Below are positions 46,472 through 55,986 of a stretch of DNA of 64,000 nucleotides, piece by piece. The DNA is from UBA3537 sp038106885 (GTDB lineage: Bacteria; Bacteroidota; Bacteroidia; Flavobacteriales; Flavobacteriaceae): contig JAYNFX010000001.1 in the NCBI GenBank assembly GCA_038106885.1, positions 39,329-103,328 of the forward strand, read 5' to 3'. The number at the start of each line of letters is the position of its first letter. Positions within the stretch are counted from its first letter, which is position 1. Made by a program: the position numbers and the translations under genes. A model generated the notes under the pieces. That model ran no database searches, was not told the DNA's origin, and saw nothing but the letters and a program-made list of their open reading frames with translations.

Positions 46472-47869
46472 ATGAAATATAGGATTGAAAAAGATACTAT
46501 GGGGGAAGTTAAGGTTCCAAATGAAAAACTTTGGGGTGCTCAAACAGAACGTTCCAGAAAAAATTTCAAAATTGGAAAACCTGCCTCGATGCCCATAGAA
46601 ATCATATATGGTTTTGCTTATTTAAAAAAAGCTGCTGCGCATGCTAATCACAAATTAGGTGTACTTGATAAAGATAAACGTGATTACATTTCAAAAGTTT
46701 GTGATGAAATATTGACAGGACAACACAATGATCAATTTCCGCTTGTTATTTGGCAAACTGGCTCTGGTACACAAAGTAATATGAATGTTAACGAGGTTAT
46801 TGCCAATAGAGCTCACCAATTAGCTGGAAAAAAAATTGGTGAAGGTGAAAAAACAATTCAACCTAATGATGATGTAAATAAATCACAATCATCAAATGAC
46901 ACATTCCCAACAGGAATGCATATAGCATGCTATAAAAAAATAATAGATTTAACTATCCCAAAAGTTGAACAACTTAGAAATACTTTAGATAAAAAATCTA
47001 CAGCATTTAGCTCAGTTGTTAAAATTGGCAGAACTCACCTAATGGATGCGACTCCTCTAACTCTTGGTCAAGAATTTTCAGGATACGTATCACAATTAGA
47101 TCACGGTCTATCAGCACTAAAAAATTCATTAACACATCTTTCTGAGTTAGCTTTAGGAGGAACCGCTGTTGGTACTGGATTAAATACCCCAAAAGGTTAT
47201 GATGAATTAGTTGCAAAATATATTTCTCAATTCACTAAACTCCCATTTATTACAGCAAAAAATAAATTTGAAGCACTTGCAGCTCATGATGCTATAGTTG
47301 AAACTCATGGTGCATTAAAACAACTTGCTGTTTCTATTAACAAAATAGCAAATGATATCCGTATGATGGCCTCAGGGCCCAGATCTGGTATAGGAGAATT
47401 AATAATTCCTGCTAACGAACCTGGAAGCTCAATAATGCCTGGAAAAGTTAATCCAACTCAATGTGAAGCTATTACAATGGTTTGTGCTCAAATTATTGGT
47501 AACGATACTGCAATCACATTTGGTGGTTCGCAAGGACACTATGAACTAAACGTTTTTAAACCTATGATGGCAGCTAATCTTTTAAATTCTGCTACTTTAC
47601 TTGGAGATGCTTGTCATAGCTTTGAACAACACTGTGTTTCAGGAATAAAACCCAATCATAAAGTAATTGATAAGCTTGTCAATAATTCTCTAATGTTGGT
47701 AACCGCATTGAATACTAAAATAGGATATTACAAGGCTGCTGAAATCGCTAATACAGCTCATAAAAATGAGCTAAGCCTTAAAGATGCAGCAATCAAATTA
47801 GGCTATTTAACATCAGAAGAATATGACCAATGGGTAAAACCAGAGAATATGACTGGAAGCCTAAAGTAA
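46472..47869 (+). CDS. fumC: Class II fumarate hydratase
   Basis: 465 residues, normal for FumC. Motifs: TGSGTQSNMNVNEVIANRA near residue 100, QSSNDTFPT near 140, GRTHLMDATP near 190 and the superfamily signature GSSIMPGKVNP near 318, which carries the catalytic serine loop. It hydrates fumarate to malate in the citric acid cycle and needs no iron-sulfur cluster. Seven bases after the stop begins hutI, so histidine catabolism may be co-transcribed with fumarase. Confidence 0.96.
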   Translation: MKYRIEKDTMGEVKVPNEKLWGAQTERSRKNFKIGKPASMPIEIIYGFAYLKKAAAHANHKLGVLDKDKRDYISKVCDEILTGQHNDQFPLVIWQTGSGTQSNMNVNEVIANRAHQLAGKKIGEGEKTIQPNDDVNKSQSSNDTFPTGMHIACYKKIIDLTIPKVEQLRNTLDKKSTAFSSVVKIGRTHLMDATPLTLGQEFSGYVSQLDHGLSALKNSLTHLSELALGGTAVGTGLNTPKGYDELVAKYISQFTKLPFITAKNKFEALAAHDAIVETHGALKQLAVSINKIANDIRMMASGPRSGIGELIIPANEPGSSIMPGKVNPTQCEAITMVCAQIIGNDTAITFGGSQGHYELNVFKPMMAANLLNSATLLGDACHSFEQHCVSGIKPNHKVIDKLVNNSLMLVTALNTKIGYYKAAEIANTAHKNELSLKDAAIKLGYLTSEEYDQWVKPENMTGSLK

Positions 47870-47875
47870 TAAAAT

Positions 47876-49114
47876 ATGCGACAGGTTTTCACAAACATAA
47901 AGCAACTACTGCAAATTCGATCAAATAAAATTAGAAGTGTGACTGGAAAATCAATGAGAGAACTTCCATTGATTGAAAATGCATTTATATGCATTGAAAA
48001 TGACTTAATTTCGGATTTTGGTGAGATGAATTCATTCATTCAGAAAAAAAATGATAAAGTTATAGATGTTAGTGGAAAACTAATTTTACCATGTTGGTGC
48101 GACAGTCATTCACATGTGGTGTATGCTGGAGATCGCTCATCTGAATTCGTAGATCGTATTAATGGATTATCTTATCAAGAAATAGCAAATCGCGGAGGAG
48201 GAATTTTAAATTCAGCTAAAAAACTTCAAAACACAACTGAGGAATTACTATTTAATCAGTCAATGTCTCGTATAAAGAGTCTGATAAAATTAGGCACAGG
48301 TGCATTAGAAATTAAATCTGGTTATGGGCTTACACTAGATTCAGAACTTAAAATGCTAAGAGTTATAAAAAAGATTAGCAATAATACTCCAATAAAAATT
48401 AAATCAACTTTTTTAGGAGCACATGCTATACCAGAACAATATAAAAATAATAAGTCAGGCTATTTAGATTTAATTATTGATGAAATGTTACCAAAAATTA
48501 ATAATGAAAGTTTAGCTGATTTTATTGATGTTTTTTGTGAAAAAGGCTATTTCAATTTGAATGATACAGAAATTATATTGAATGCTGCTAAAAAATATGG
48601 ATTAGTACCAAAAATTCATGTTAACCAATTTAATTCATTTGGAGGAGTTGATTTAGCTGTAAAATATGACGCAATCTCTGTTGACCATCTTGAAGAAATA
48701 TCAGAAAAAGATATTCAATCTTTGAAAGATTCTAACACTATCGCAGTTGCTCTGCCAGGATGTTCATTTTATTTAGAAATCCCATATACAAATGCTAGAA
48801 AAATAATTGACTCAGGATTACCCTTGGCCTTGGCTACTGATTTTAATCCAGGTTCAGCTCCAAGTGGAAATATGAATTTTGTTGTTAGTTTAGCTTGTAT
48901 CAAAATGAAAATGTCACCAGAAGAAGCGATAAATGCTGCTACAATAAATGGTGCTTATGCTATGGGAATTTCTGAAAATTATGGCAGTATTGGAATTGGG
49001 AAAAAAGCTAATTTAATTATTACCAAAGAAATGGATTCCTACCAAAAAATACCTTATTATTTCGGTGAGAGTCCAATAAGTGAAGTAATTTTAAACGGGA
49101 AATACTACTGTTGA
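47876..49114 (+). CDS. hutI: Imidazolonepropionase
   Basis: 412 residues, amidohydrolase fold. WCDSHSHVVYAGDRSSEF near residue 70 contains the metal-binding HxH and substrate-binding arginine; ISVDHLEEI near 262 and LATDFNPGSAPSGN near 320 contain the remaining ligands and the catalytic aspartate. It opens imidazolone-5-propionate to N-formimino-L-glutamate, the third step of histidine breakdown. The following gene consumes that product. hutH and hutU are not in this window. Confidence 0.96.
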   Translation: MRQVFTNIKQLLQIRSNKIRSVTGKSMRELPLIENAFICIENDLISDFGEMNSFIQKKNDKVIDVSGKLILPCWCDSHSHVVYAGDRSSEFVDRINGLSYQEIANRGGGILNSAKKLQNTTEELLFNQSMSRIKSLIKLGTGALEIKSGYGLTLDSELKMLRVIKKISNNTPIKIKSTFLGAHAIPEQYKNNKSGYLDLIIDEMLPKINNESLADFIDVFCEKGYFNLNDTEIILNAAKKYGLVPKIHVNQFNSFGGVDLAVKYDAISVDHLEEISEKDIQSLKDSNTIAVALPGCSFYLEIPYTNARKIIDSGLPLALATDFNPGSAPSGNMNFVVSLACIKMKMSPEEAINAATINGAYAMGISENYGSIGIGKKANLIITKEMDSYQKIPYYFGESPISEVILNGKYYC

Positions 49115-49151
49115 ATTAAACTAATAAATTTTAATTAAATCTAAAAAATTA

Positions 49152-50837
49152 ATGCAACTAATAGAATGTGTTCCAAATATTTCAGAGGGAAATGATGATA
49201 ATATTATCAAAACTATCTGCGATGAAATTGAAAAAGTTGATAAAGTAAAATTACTGAATGTAGATCCAGGGAAAGCTACAAATAGAACTGTAATAACGTT
49301 TATTGGCTCACCAAAACAAGTAATAAAAGCTGCGTTTTTACTAATAAAAAAAGCTCAAGAATTAATTGATATGTCAAAACATAAAGGTGAGCACCCAAGA
49401 ATGGGAGCTGTTGATGTATGTCCATTAATACCAATAGCAAATATTAGTATGGAAGAAACCATAAAGCTAGCTCATGAGCTTAGTGAAAAAGTTGGAAACG
49501 AATTAAAGATACCTATTTATTGCTATGAGAGTGCAGCAAAATCAAAAGAGAGAAAAAATTTAGCAAACTGCAGGTCTGGGGAATATGAAGGTTTAGAAGA
49601 AAAACTTAAAGATGATAAATGGAAACCGGATTATGGGCCTTCTGAGTTCAATGAACAAATAAGAAAATCTGGTGCTACCGCTATAGCCGCGAGAGATTTT
49701 TTAATTGCATATAACATAAATCTCAATACAACATCAACAAGACGTGCAAATGCAATTGCATTCGATTTGAGAGAAGCTGGCCGTTTAAAACGTGAAGGAA
49801 ATAAGCTTACAGGAAAAGTAGAAAAAAATAAAGAAGGTAAACCAATCAGAATTCCTGGTTTTTTTAAAAACCTTAAAGGTATAGGCTGGTTTATAAAAGA
49901 ATATGGTATAGCTCAAATATCCTATAACATAACAAATATTCAAACAACACCATTACATATAGTTTTTGAAAAAACATGTAAAAGAGCAGAGGAAAGAGGG
50001 ATTAGAGTGACCGGTTCTGAGTTAGTTGGCTTAATACCAAAAAAGGTTTTGATTGATGCAGGTTTATATTTCCTAAAAAAGCAACAAAGATCATCTGCAT
50101 TACCTGAAAATGAAATAATAAGAATTGCAATAAAGACTTTAGGTCTTGATGAATTAAAACCGTTCAACCCTAAAGAACAAATTTTAGAAAATTATTTAGA
50201 ATCCAATTCAACTGACCTAATTGATATGAGTTTAAATGATTTTGCTTATGAAACGGCTAGTGAATCTCCTGCACCTGGTGGTGGTTCAATTGCTGCTTAC
50301 TGTGGAGCTTTAGGTGCTGCTCTAGCGACGATGTCAGCAAATTTATCTGCTCACAAAAGAGGCTGGGATGATAAATGGGAAACATTTTCAAATTGGGGTA
50401 ATATTTCAATTAATCACCAAAAAAACCTTCTTAATCTAGTTGATAAAGATGCGCAATCATTTAATAATATAATGGATGCTTTTAAATTGCCGAAGACAAA
50501 CGAAGAAGAAAAAATAAATAGATTCAAAGCGATTCAACTAGCAACCAAAAGAGCTATAGAAATCCCATTAGAGGTCATGGAAACTTCTTATAAATCATTT
50601 GAAGTAATTAGAAAAATGGCAGAAATTGGTAATCCAAATGCGATTACAGATGTAGGAGTAGCGGCTTTGTGTGCAAGAGCTGCAGTTGTTGGCGCATATC
50701 TTAACCTAAAGATAAATTGTAAAAGTTTGGATGATAAAATATACGTAAAAAAAGTTATTAAAAAGGGTAAGGAAATGGTTGAAAAAGCCAACAGCTTTGA
50801 ATCTGAAATACTAGAAATAGTGAATAATGAACTCTAA
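49152..50837 (+). CDS. ftcD: Bifunctional glutamate formimidoyltransferase / formimidotetrahydrofolate cyclodeaminase
   Basis: 561 residues, a natural fusion as in animals. Residues 1 to about 330 are the formiminotransferase (opening MQLIECVPNISEGND, then HKGEHPRMGAVD and a folate-site region RIPGFFKNLKGIGW). After a short linker, residues about 365-561 are the cyclodeaminase, with ASESPAPGGGSIAAYCGALGAA binding folate. It moves the formimino group from formiminoglutamate to tetrahydrofolate and releases ammonia to give methenyl-THF, linking histidine breakdown to one-carbon metabolism. It follows hutI by 37 bases. Confidence 0.96.
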   Translation: MQLIECVPNISEGNDDNIIKTICDEIEKVDKVKLLNVDPGKATNRTVITFIGSPKQVIKAAFLLIKKAQELIDMSKHKGEHPRMGAVDVCPLIPIANISMEETIKLAHELSEKVGNELKIPIYCYESAAKSKERKNLANCRSGEYEGLEEKLKDDKWKPDYGPSEFNEQIRKSGATAIAARDFLIAYNINLNTTSTRRANAIAFDLREAGRLKREGNKLTGKVEKNKEGKPIRIPGFFKNLKGIGWFIKEYGIAQISYNITNIQTTPLHIVFEKTCKRAEERGIRVTGSELVGLIPKKVLIDAGLYFLKKQQRSSALPENEIIRIAIKTLGLDELKPFNPKEQILENYLESNSTDLIDMSLNDFAYETASESPAPGGGSIAAYCGALGAALATMSANLSAHKRGWDDKWETFSNWGNISINHQKNLLNLVDKDAQSFNNIMDAFKLPKTNEEEKINRFKAIQLATKRAIEIPLEVMETSYKSFEVIRKMAEIGNPNAITDVGVAALCARAAVVGAYLNLKINCKSLDDKIYVKKVIKKGKEMVEKANSFESEILEIVNNEL

Positions 50838-50840
50838 TTT

Positions 50841-51716
50841 TTAATCATCAGATTTAAATCCATACACAAGCTGTCCTAGGAAAGTGTTAGGCATTTTTTT
50901 ATCGTCAATGTAACCAAGCTTGATATTTTTATTCGGTTTTGGAATATAACTAGTTCTAAAAATATAATCCCATATGCTTAAACTTATCGCAAAATTAACA
51001 CCATTTTTATAACCTTTTGGTATATCATGGGCATGATGATACAAATGCATAATTGGATTATTGAAAATATATTTTAATACACCGTAATCAAGTTTAATAT
51101 TTGCATGGTTTAAATGCCCTATGGTTATTGCAAAAAAGTGAACAATATAAGCTTGTTCAGGCTCAAATCCACCAATTAACATTAAAGCTAGAACCTTTAA
51201 AGGTTTGTATAGAATATTTTCCATCCAATGGTATCTTAGATGAACAGCAAAACTCATTTCTTTAGCAGAATGATGGACTTTATGAAATCGCCATAGAAAA
51301 TCATAACGGTGCATCAGCGTATGAGTAAACCATTGAACAAAATCAAGAACAACAAAAAATATAATCAACTGAGACAGTTGACTGAAATTTGATAAATTTA
51401 TTAAAGAAAATGCATCTGGATTTAAATTTAAAATTTCACTAGAAAATTTAGAAATACATTTATAAAATCCACTTATGAAAATACTGAAAATGAAAAAATT
51501 AAAAAACATGTAAAACCCGTCTAACCAAAAATCTTTTCGGATTATTTTTTGATCTTTTCGCCATGGAAAAAATATTTCAGCAAAAAAAACTACAAGAGAT
51601 ATAATTATTAAACCCCAAAAATAATTGCGAAACCATGGTACATCAAAAACAATTGATCGATAAGTCCAATTAATAGTCCCATGTATGGCATCAAAAAAAA
51701 GTTCTAAGTATTTCAT
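50841..51716 (-). CDS. Sterol desaturase / fatty acid hydroxylase family protein
   Basis: 291 residues with about four membrane helices (two near 25-75, others near 105-125 and 175-195). The di-iron histidine boxes are visible: HTLMHR near residue 137, HKVHHSAKE near 150 and HLYHHAHD near 220. Members hydroxylate or desaturate lipid chains with O2 at the membrane. Hydroxylation of a fatty acid or ornithine/sulfono-type lipid is plausible but not shown. It starts immediately at the end of the E1 gene with no intergenic base. Confidence 0.88.
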   Translation of the reverse strand: MKYLELFFDAIHGTINWTYRSIVFDVPWFRNYFWGLIIISLVVFFAEIFFPWRKDQKIIRKDFWLDGFYMFFNFFIFSIFISGFYKCISKFSSEILNLNPDAFSLINLSNFSQLSQLIIFFVVLDFVQWFTHTLMHRYDFLWRFHKVHHSAKEMSFAVHLRYHWMENILYKPLKVLALMLIGGFEPEQAYIVHFFAITIGHLNHANIKLDYGVLKYIFNNPIMHLYHHAHDIPKGYKNGVNFAISLSIWDYIFRTSYIPKPNKNIKLGYIDDKKMPNTFLGQLVYGFKSDD

Positions 51717-53705
51717 TTAAAATTCTATTAAAGCCTTTAGTGAATCTTCAAAATTAAGATTTGCAAGATACTGCCGTTCCAACGAATCTGCAAATGGAAT
51801 TGGTGTATTGAGACTGCCTACTCTTTTAACTGGAGCATCTAAGAACTCAAAAGCATTTTCCATTAAAAATGATGATATATCACTGGCAATGCCACCAAAT
51901 AGAGAATCTTCTTGAAGTATAATAGCTCTATTAGTTTTCTTAACTGAATCCATAATACATTCATAATCAATAGGTTGAATTGATCGCAAATCAATTAAAT
52001 CTGCTGAAATTTCATGGTTATTATTTAGCGTTTCAAGCGCCCAATGAACTCCAGCACCATAAGTAATAATAGTAACATCTTCACCCCTTTTCAACATTGC
52101 AGCTTTACCAATGGGAATAGAATAATAATCAACCGGCACTTCTTGACGTTGACTTCTGTAAAGTGCTTTATGTTCGAAAAATAAGATTGGATTAGGATCT
52201 TGAATAGCTGAAATCAATAATCCCTTTGCATCATAAGGGAAAGCAGGATATAAAACTTTTAGACCAGGTGTTTTTGTAAACCAAGCCTCATTTGTTTGAG
52301 AATGAAATGGACCAGCGCCTACACCTGCACCACATGGCATTCTTAAAACAATATCAGCCTCTTGTCCCCACCTGTAGTATGATTTTGCTAAATAATTTAC
52401 AACTGGATTAAAACCTGAACTTATAAAATCTGCAAATTGTAGCTCAACTATTGATTTTATTCCTGCAATAGAAAGCCCCATAGCTGTTTCAATGATGCCA
52501 GATTCACATATTGGAGTATTGCGAACTCTATCTTTTCCAAATTTTTCTAAAAATCCATCAGTAATTTTAAAAACTCCTCCATATTCTGCTATGTCCTGAC
52601 CCATTATTACCAAATCATCATGTTTTTTCATAGCATGCTCTAACCCATCAGAAATAGCATCAATAAATCTCATTTCTCTTGATTTATCAACTGAGTCAAC
52701 TTTTTCAAATTCATATGATTTATACACATCGCTTAATTCTGTCTGCAAATCAGCTATTATCTCATCTTCGTCAAAAGCAAGTTTTAAACCAGACTTTATT
52801 TCATTTGAAATTTCATTGCGAAATTCATCAATTTTTGATGAACTTAAAATATTTGTTTCAATTAAGAAAGATTCATAATTATCAATCGGATCTTTTGATT
52901 TCCAAAAATTCATTAAATCTTCAGGAACATATTTAGTACCACTAGCTTCCTCATGTCCTCGACGTCGAAAAGTCTTAAATTCTAAAAGAATTGGACGAGG
53001 GTTTTTCCTAACACTTTTACTGATTTTATTAATTTTTGAATAAACCTCTAAAATATTATTTCCTTCAATTATATGTGATTCCATTCCATATCCATTTCCC
53101 CTATCTGCAATGTTTTTACAATTATATTGTTCATTTGTAGGCGTGGATAAACCATATCCATTATTTTCAATACAAAAAAGGACAGGTAAACTCCACACAG
53201 ATGCAATATTTAAAGCTTCATGAAAGTCACCCTCACTAGTCCCACCTTCACCTGAAAAAACTGCAGTTAGTTTTGATTGTTTTCTTAAAATATGTGACAA
53301 TGCAATGCCATCTGCAACTCCAAGTTGTGGTCCTAAGTGTGAAATCATTCCAATAATTTTATATTCTTGGGATCCAAAATGAAAAGATCTATCTCTCCCC
53401 TTAGTAAAGCCACTTTTTTTTCCTTGCCACTGCGAGAACAATCTGTTTAAAGGAATCCCTCTTGTAGTAAAAACACCTAAATTTCGATGCATTGGTAATA
53501 TATATTCATCTGAGTGAAGTGCCATAGTCAATCCAACAGAAATTGCCTCTTGACCTATTCCTGAAAACCACTTAGATATCTTTCCTTGACGAAGAAGAAT
53601 TAACATTTTCTCCTCAATCATTCGAGATTTTAACATATTATAATACAATGAAAGCTGTTGCTTTTTAGGAACATTAAAATCAGAGTATGAAAAAAAGGAA
53701 TTCAA
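51717..53705 (-). CDS. Fused alpha/beta E1 component of a branched-chain 2-oxoacid dehydrogenase
   Basis: 662 residues. Residues 1 to about 310 are the E1 alpha part, with the TPP motif GEGGTSEGDFHEALN ending IENN near 190; residues about 345-662 are the E1 beta part (MGQDIAEYGGVFKITDGF, PICESGI, GAGVGAGPFHSQ, LRSIQPID). In most bacteria these are two genes (bkdA1/A2); a single chain is a known flavobacterial arrangement. It decarboxylates branched 2-oxoacids to feed E2, which is not encoded here. A TAG lies just upstream in frame, so the TTG at 53705 is the first possible start. Confidence 0.92.
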   Translation of the reverse strand: MNSFFSYSDFNVPKKQQLSLYYNMLKSRMIEEKMLILLRQGKISKWFSGIGQEAISVGLTMALHSDEYILPMHRNLGVFTTRGIPLNRLFSQWQGKKSGFTKGRDRSFHFGSQEYKIIGMISHLGPQLGVADGIALSHILRKQSKLTAVFSGEGGTSEGDFHEALNIASVWSLPVLFCIENNGYGLSTPTNEQYNCKNIADRGNGYGMESHIIEGNNILEVYSKINKISKSVRKNPRPILLEFKTFRRRGHEEASGTKYVPEDLMNFWKSKDPIDNYESFLIETNILSSSKIDEFRNEISNEIKSGLKLAFDEDEIIADLQTELSDVYKSYEFEKVDSVDKSREMRFIDAISDGLEHAMKKHDDLVIMGQDIAEYGGVFKITDGFLEKFGKDRVRNTPICESGIIETAMGLSIAGIKSIVELQFADFISSGFNPVVNYLAKSYYRWGQEADIVLRMPCGAGVGAGPFHSQTNEAWFTKTPGLKVLYPAFPYDAKGLLISAIQDPNPILFFEHKALYRSQRQEVPVDYYSIPIGKAAMLKRGEDVTIITYGAGVHWALETLNNNHEISADLIDLRSIQPIDYECIMDSVKKTNRAIILQEDSLFGGIASDISSFLMENAFEFLDAPVKRVGSLNTPIPFADSLERQYLANLNFEDSLKALIEF

Positions 53706-53778
53706 TAACTATAATTAAAAATAAATATACCTTCAAATTTAACAAATTAAAAGGATATTCTAAGTCTCATAGTTAACC

Positions 53779-53809
53779 TCTGCGATAATAATTCGATTTC
53801 CTATATTTG
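53779..53809 (+). promoter_or_regulatory. Promoter of the oxygenase/SUI1/phosphorylase operon
   Basis: TATATTTG at 53802-53809 is a full -7 match; TCTG at 53779-53782, 19 bp upstream, matches three of four bases of the -33 TTTG. The -7 box ends 20 bases before the ATG at 53830 and only two bases before an alternative TTG/ATG at 53812, which argues for the later start. Confidence 0.6.
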
Positions 53810-53829
53810 TAATGCATTTATTAACAATT

Positions 53830-54780
53830 ATGGATAAAATACCTAGTGTCGATCTTAACGATTTTTTATCTGAAGATAAAGTTTTAAAATCAAAATTTGT
53901 ATCTGAAATTGGTCAAGCATTTCAAGAAATTGGATTTTGTGCTGTTAAAGGCCATTTTTTAAATGATGATTTGGTTAAAAAGTTATATACTCAAATAAAA
54001 TTATTTTTTGATTTACCAATTGATGTAAAAAGAAAATACGAACACCCTGAATTTTCTGGACAAAGAGGATATGTCTCTTTCGGAAAAGAAAGTGCTAAAG
54101 GAAGCAAACATGGTGATTTAAAAGAGTACTGGCACTTTGGACAATACATTTCTGAAAATGAAATTAACAAATATGATTATTTTCCAAATGTAATAGTAAA
54201 TGAAATTCCTGAATTCAATAATGTTGGTAGAGAAGTATACAAAACATTAGAAAAAACAGCAAAATATGTTCTGAGGGCACTTGCTTTATATTTAGAAATT
54301 GATGAGAATTATTTTGATAAATACATCGAAAATGGTAATTCTATTTTAAGACCCATTCATTATCCTCCAATAACTGAAGATCCTAAGGAAGCAGTTAGAG
54401 CAGCAGCTCACGGAGACATAAATTTAATAACCCTGTTGATGGGAGCTCACGGCAAAGGCCTTCAAGTTCAAAACACAGATGGTAAATGGATAGATGCAAT
54501 TGCTAATAAAGATGAATTAATGATTAATATTGGAGATATGCTTTCAAGGCATACTAACAATGTTTTTAAATCAACAGTTCACAGAGTTGTTAACCCAGAC
54601 AAAGAGCTTTTAAAAAAATCTAGATACTCTATACCTTTTTTCATGCATCCTGTAAGCGAAATGAAATTAAATGTTCTTGAATCATGTATATGTGATGAGT
54701 TTCCAAAATCTTATGATGACATAACAGCAGGAGAGTTTCTTCAAGAAAGGTTAATTGAACTAGGTTTACTTAAAAAATAA
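53830..54780 (+). CDS. Isopenicillin N synthase-like 2-oxoglutarate/Fe(II) oxygenase
   Basis: 316 residues. The iron triad is H194, D196 (AAHGD) and H251 (STVHRVV), and R265-x-S267 in SRYSIPF binds the 2-oxoglutarate carboxylate. The N-terminal domain IPSVDLNDFL and IGFCAVKGH matches the DIOX_N module of this plant/bacterial family. Such enzymes hydroxylate or cyclise small molecules; the substrate cannot be told. It is the first of four genes with overlaps of 1, 0 (two-base gap) and 4 bases, so co-expression is near certain. Confidence 0.93.
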   Translation: MDKIPSVDLNDFLSEDKVLKSKFVSEIGQAFQEIGFCAVKGHFLNDDLVKKLYTQIKLFFDLPIDVKRKYEHPEFSGQRGYVSFGKESAKGSKHGDLKEYWHFGQYISENEINKYDYFPNVIVNEIPEFNNVGREVYKTLEKTAKYVLRALALYLEIDENYFDKYIENGNSILRPIHYPPITEDPKEAVRAAAHGDINLITLLMGAHGKGLQVQNTDGKWIDAIANKDELMINIGDMLSRHTNNVFKSTVHRVVNPDKELLKKSRYSIPFFMHPVSEMKLNVLESCICDEFPKSYDDITAGEFLQERLIELGLLKK

Positions 54781-55106
54781 TGGATTTAAAAGATCAACTA
54801 AAGAAATTATTTCCTGAGCACATAGAAAAAAAAGTCAGCGAATCAACAACTGAGACTGAACTGTGTATTCAAAAACAACCTTTAATTTGTAAATACGAAA
54901 AAAGAAAAGGTAAGCCAGTTACTATAATCGATGGCTATAGTGGTTCAAATTCAGATCTAAAAAAATTAACTTCAAAAATTAAAAAAACTTTTAATGTTGG
55001 AGGAAGTTTTAAAAAATCAACCATAATAATTCAAGGAGATTATAGAGATAAAATTATGAATCTGCTTAACGAAATGGGATTTGGAGTTAAACGCGTTGGA
55101 GGTTAA
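54780..55106 (+). CDS. SUI1/YciH family translation initiation factor-like protein
   Basis: 108 residues. The C-terminal 80 residues hold the eIF1/SUI1 core: KRKGKPVTIIDGY, then KKTFNVGGSFKKSTIIIQGD and LLNEMGFGVKRVGG, with the conserved basic patch that contacts the small ribosomal subunit in eukaryotes. The N-terminal 30 residues are specific. E. coli YciH has been tied to initiation fidelity. The ATG overlaps the oxygenase stop by one base, and the phosphorylase ATG follows two bases after its stop. Confidence 0.92.
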   Translation: MDLKDQLKKLFPEHIEKKVSESTTETELCIQKQPLICKYEKRKGKPVTIIDGYSGSNSDLKKLTSKIKKTFNVGGSFKKSTIIIQGDYRDKIMNLLNEMGFGVKRVGG

Positions 55107-55107
55107 A

Positions 55108-55986
55108 ATGTCAAAAGTCATAAAAAATTCTGAGTTAATATTAAACCGTGACGGTAGTATATATCATCTTCACTTAAGGCCAGAAAATATCGCACGAACA
55201 ATAATTACTGTTGGAGATCCAGAAAGAGTAGATCAAGTATCAAAACATTTCGACTCCATTGATTTTAAACAACAAAAAAGAGAATTTAAAACTCACACAG
55301 GCTTTTTATCTAATAAAAGAATTTCTGTAATATCAACTGGTATTGGTACTGACAATATAGATATTGTTTTAAACGAATTGGATGCTTTGGTAAATATTGA
55401 TTTCAAAACTCGAAGAACAAAATCAATTTTAACAAGTTTAAATATTATTCGCATTGGAACCTCAGGAACAATTCAAAAAAACATTCCTTTAGATTCTTTT
55501 GTATTGAATACTAAAGCATTAGACCTCAGTGGAATGCTTAACAACTACAATATTGAAAGTATTAGAAACAGAGCATTTGAAAAATCTTTTTGTAAAAAAA
55601 CAAATTGGTCCATTGAAAAAAGCTACCCTATTTTGGTAGAATCATGTACAACATTAAATAGTAAACTCTACGATGAAAATATTCTTACAGGAATAACAGC
55701 AACTTGTAATGGATTTTATGCACCTCAAGGACGAATTTTAAGATTAAATCCAAAAGATGAAAAATTAATTGAAAAAATTGAAAATTTTAGTTTTGATAAT
55801 CTTAAAGTTACAAATTTTGAAATGGAAACTTCTGCCATATTTGGCTTATCAAAGTTATTGGGTCATAAGTCTAGTTCAATAAATGCTATTTTGGCTAATA
55901 GAAAAAATGGAGACTTTAGTAAACACCCTGAAAAAACAATTGACAAGTTAATTAAATATTGTCTAAAAAAATTGACTAGTCAATGA
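55108..55986 (+). CDS. Nucleoside phosphorylase (uridine/purine phosphorylase superfamily)
   Basis: 292 residues from the ATG at 55108; a TTG inside the previous gene is not needed. The phosphate/ribose site is visible as TVGDPERVDQV near residue 30 and STGIGTDNIDI near 80, RIGTSGTIQ near 112, and the base-site motif FEMETSAIFGL near 240, typical of the PNP_UDP_1 family. It cleaves a nucleoside with phosphate to base and ribose-1-phosphate. The active-site loop differs from standard UDP (Udp) and PNP signatures, so the base is uncertain. The last four bases overlap the next gene. Confidence 0.9.
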   Translation: MSKVIKNSELILNRDGSIYHLHLRPENIARTIITVGDPERVDQVSKHFDSIDFKQQKREFKTHTGFLSNKRISVISTGIGTDNIDIVLNELDALVNIDFKTRRTKSILTSLNIIRIGTSGTIQKNIPLDSFVLNTKALDLSGMLNNYNIESIRNRAFEKSFCKKTNWSIEKSYPILVESCTTLNSKLYDENILTGITATCNGFYAPQGRILRLNPKDEKLIEKIENFSFDNLKVTNFEMETSAIFGLSKLLGHKSSSINAILANRKNGDFSKHPEKTIDKLIKYCLKKLTSQ

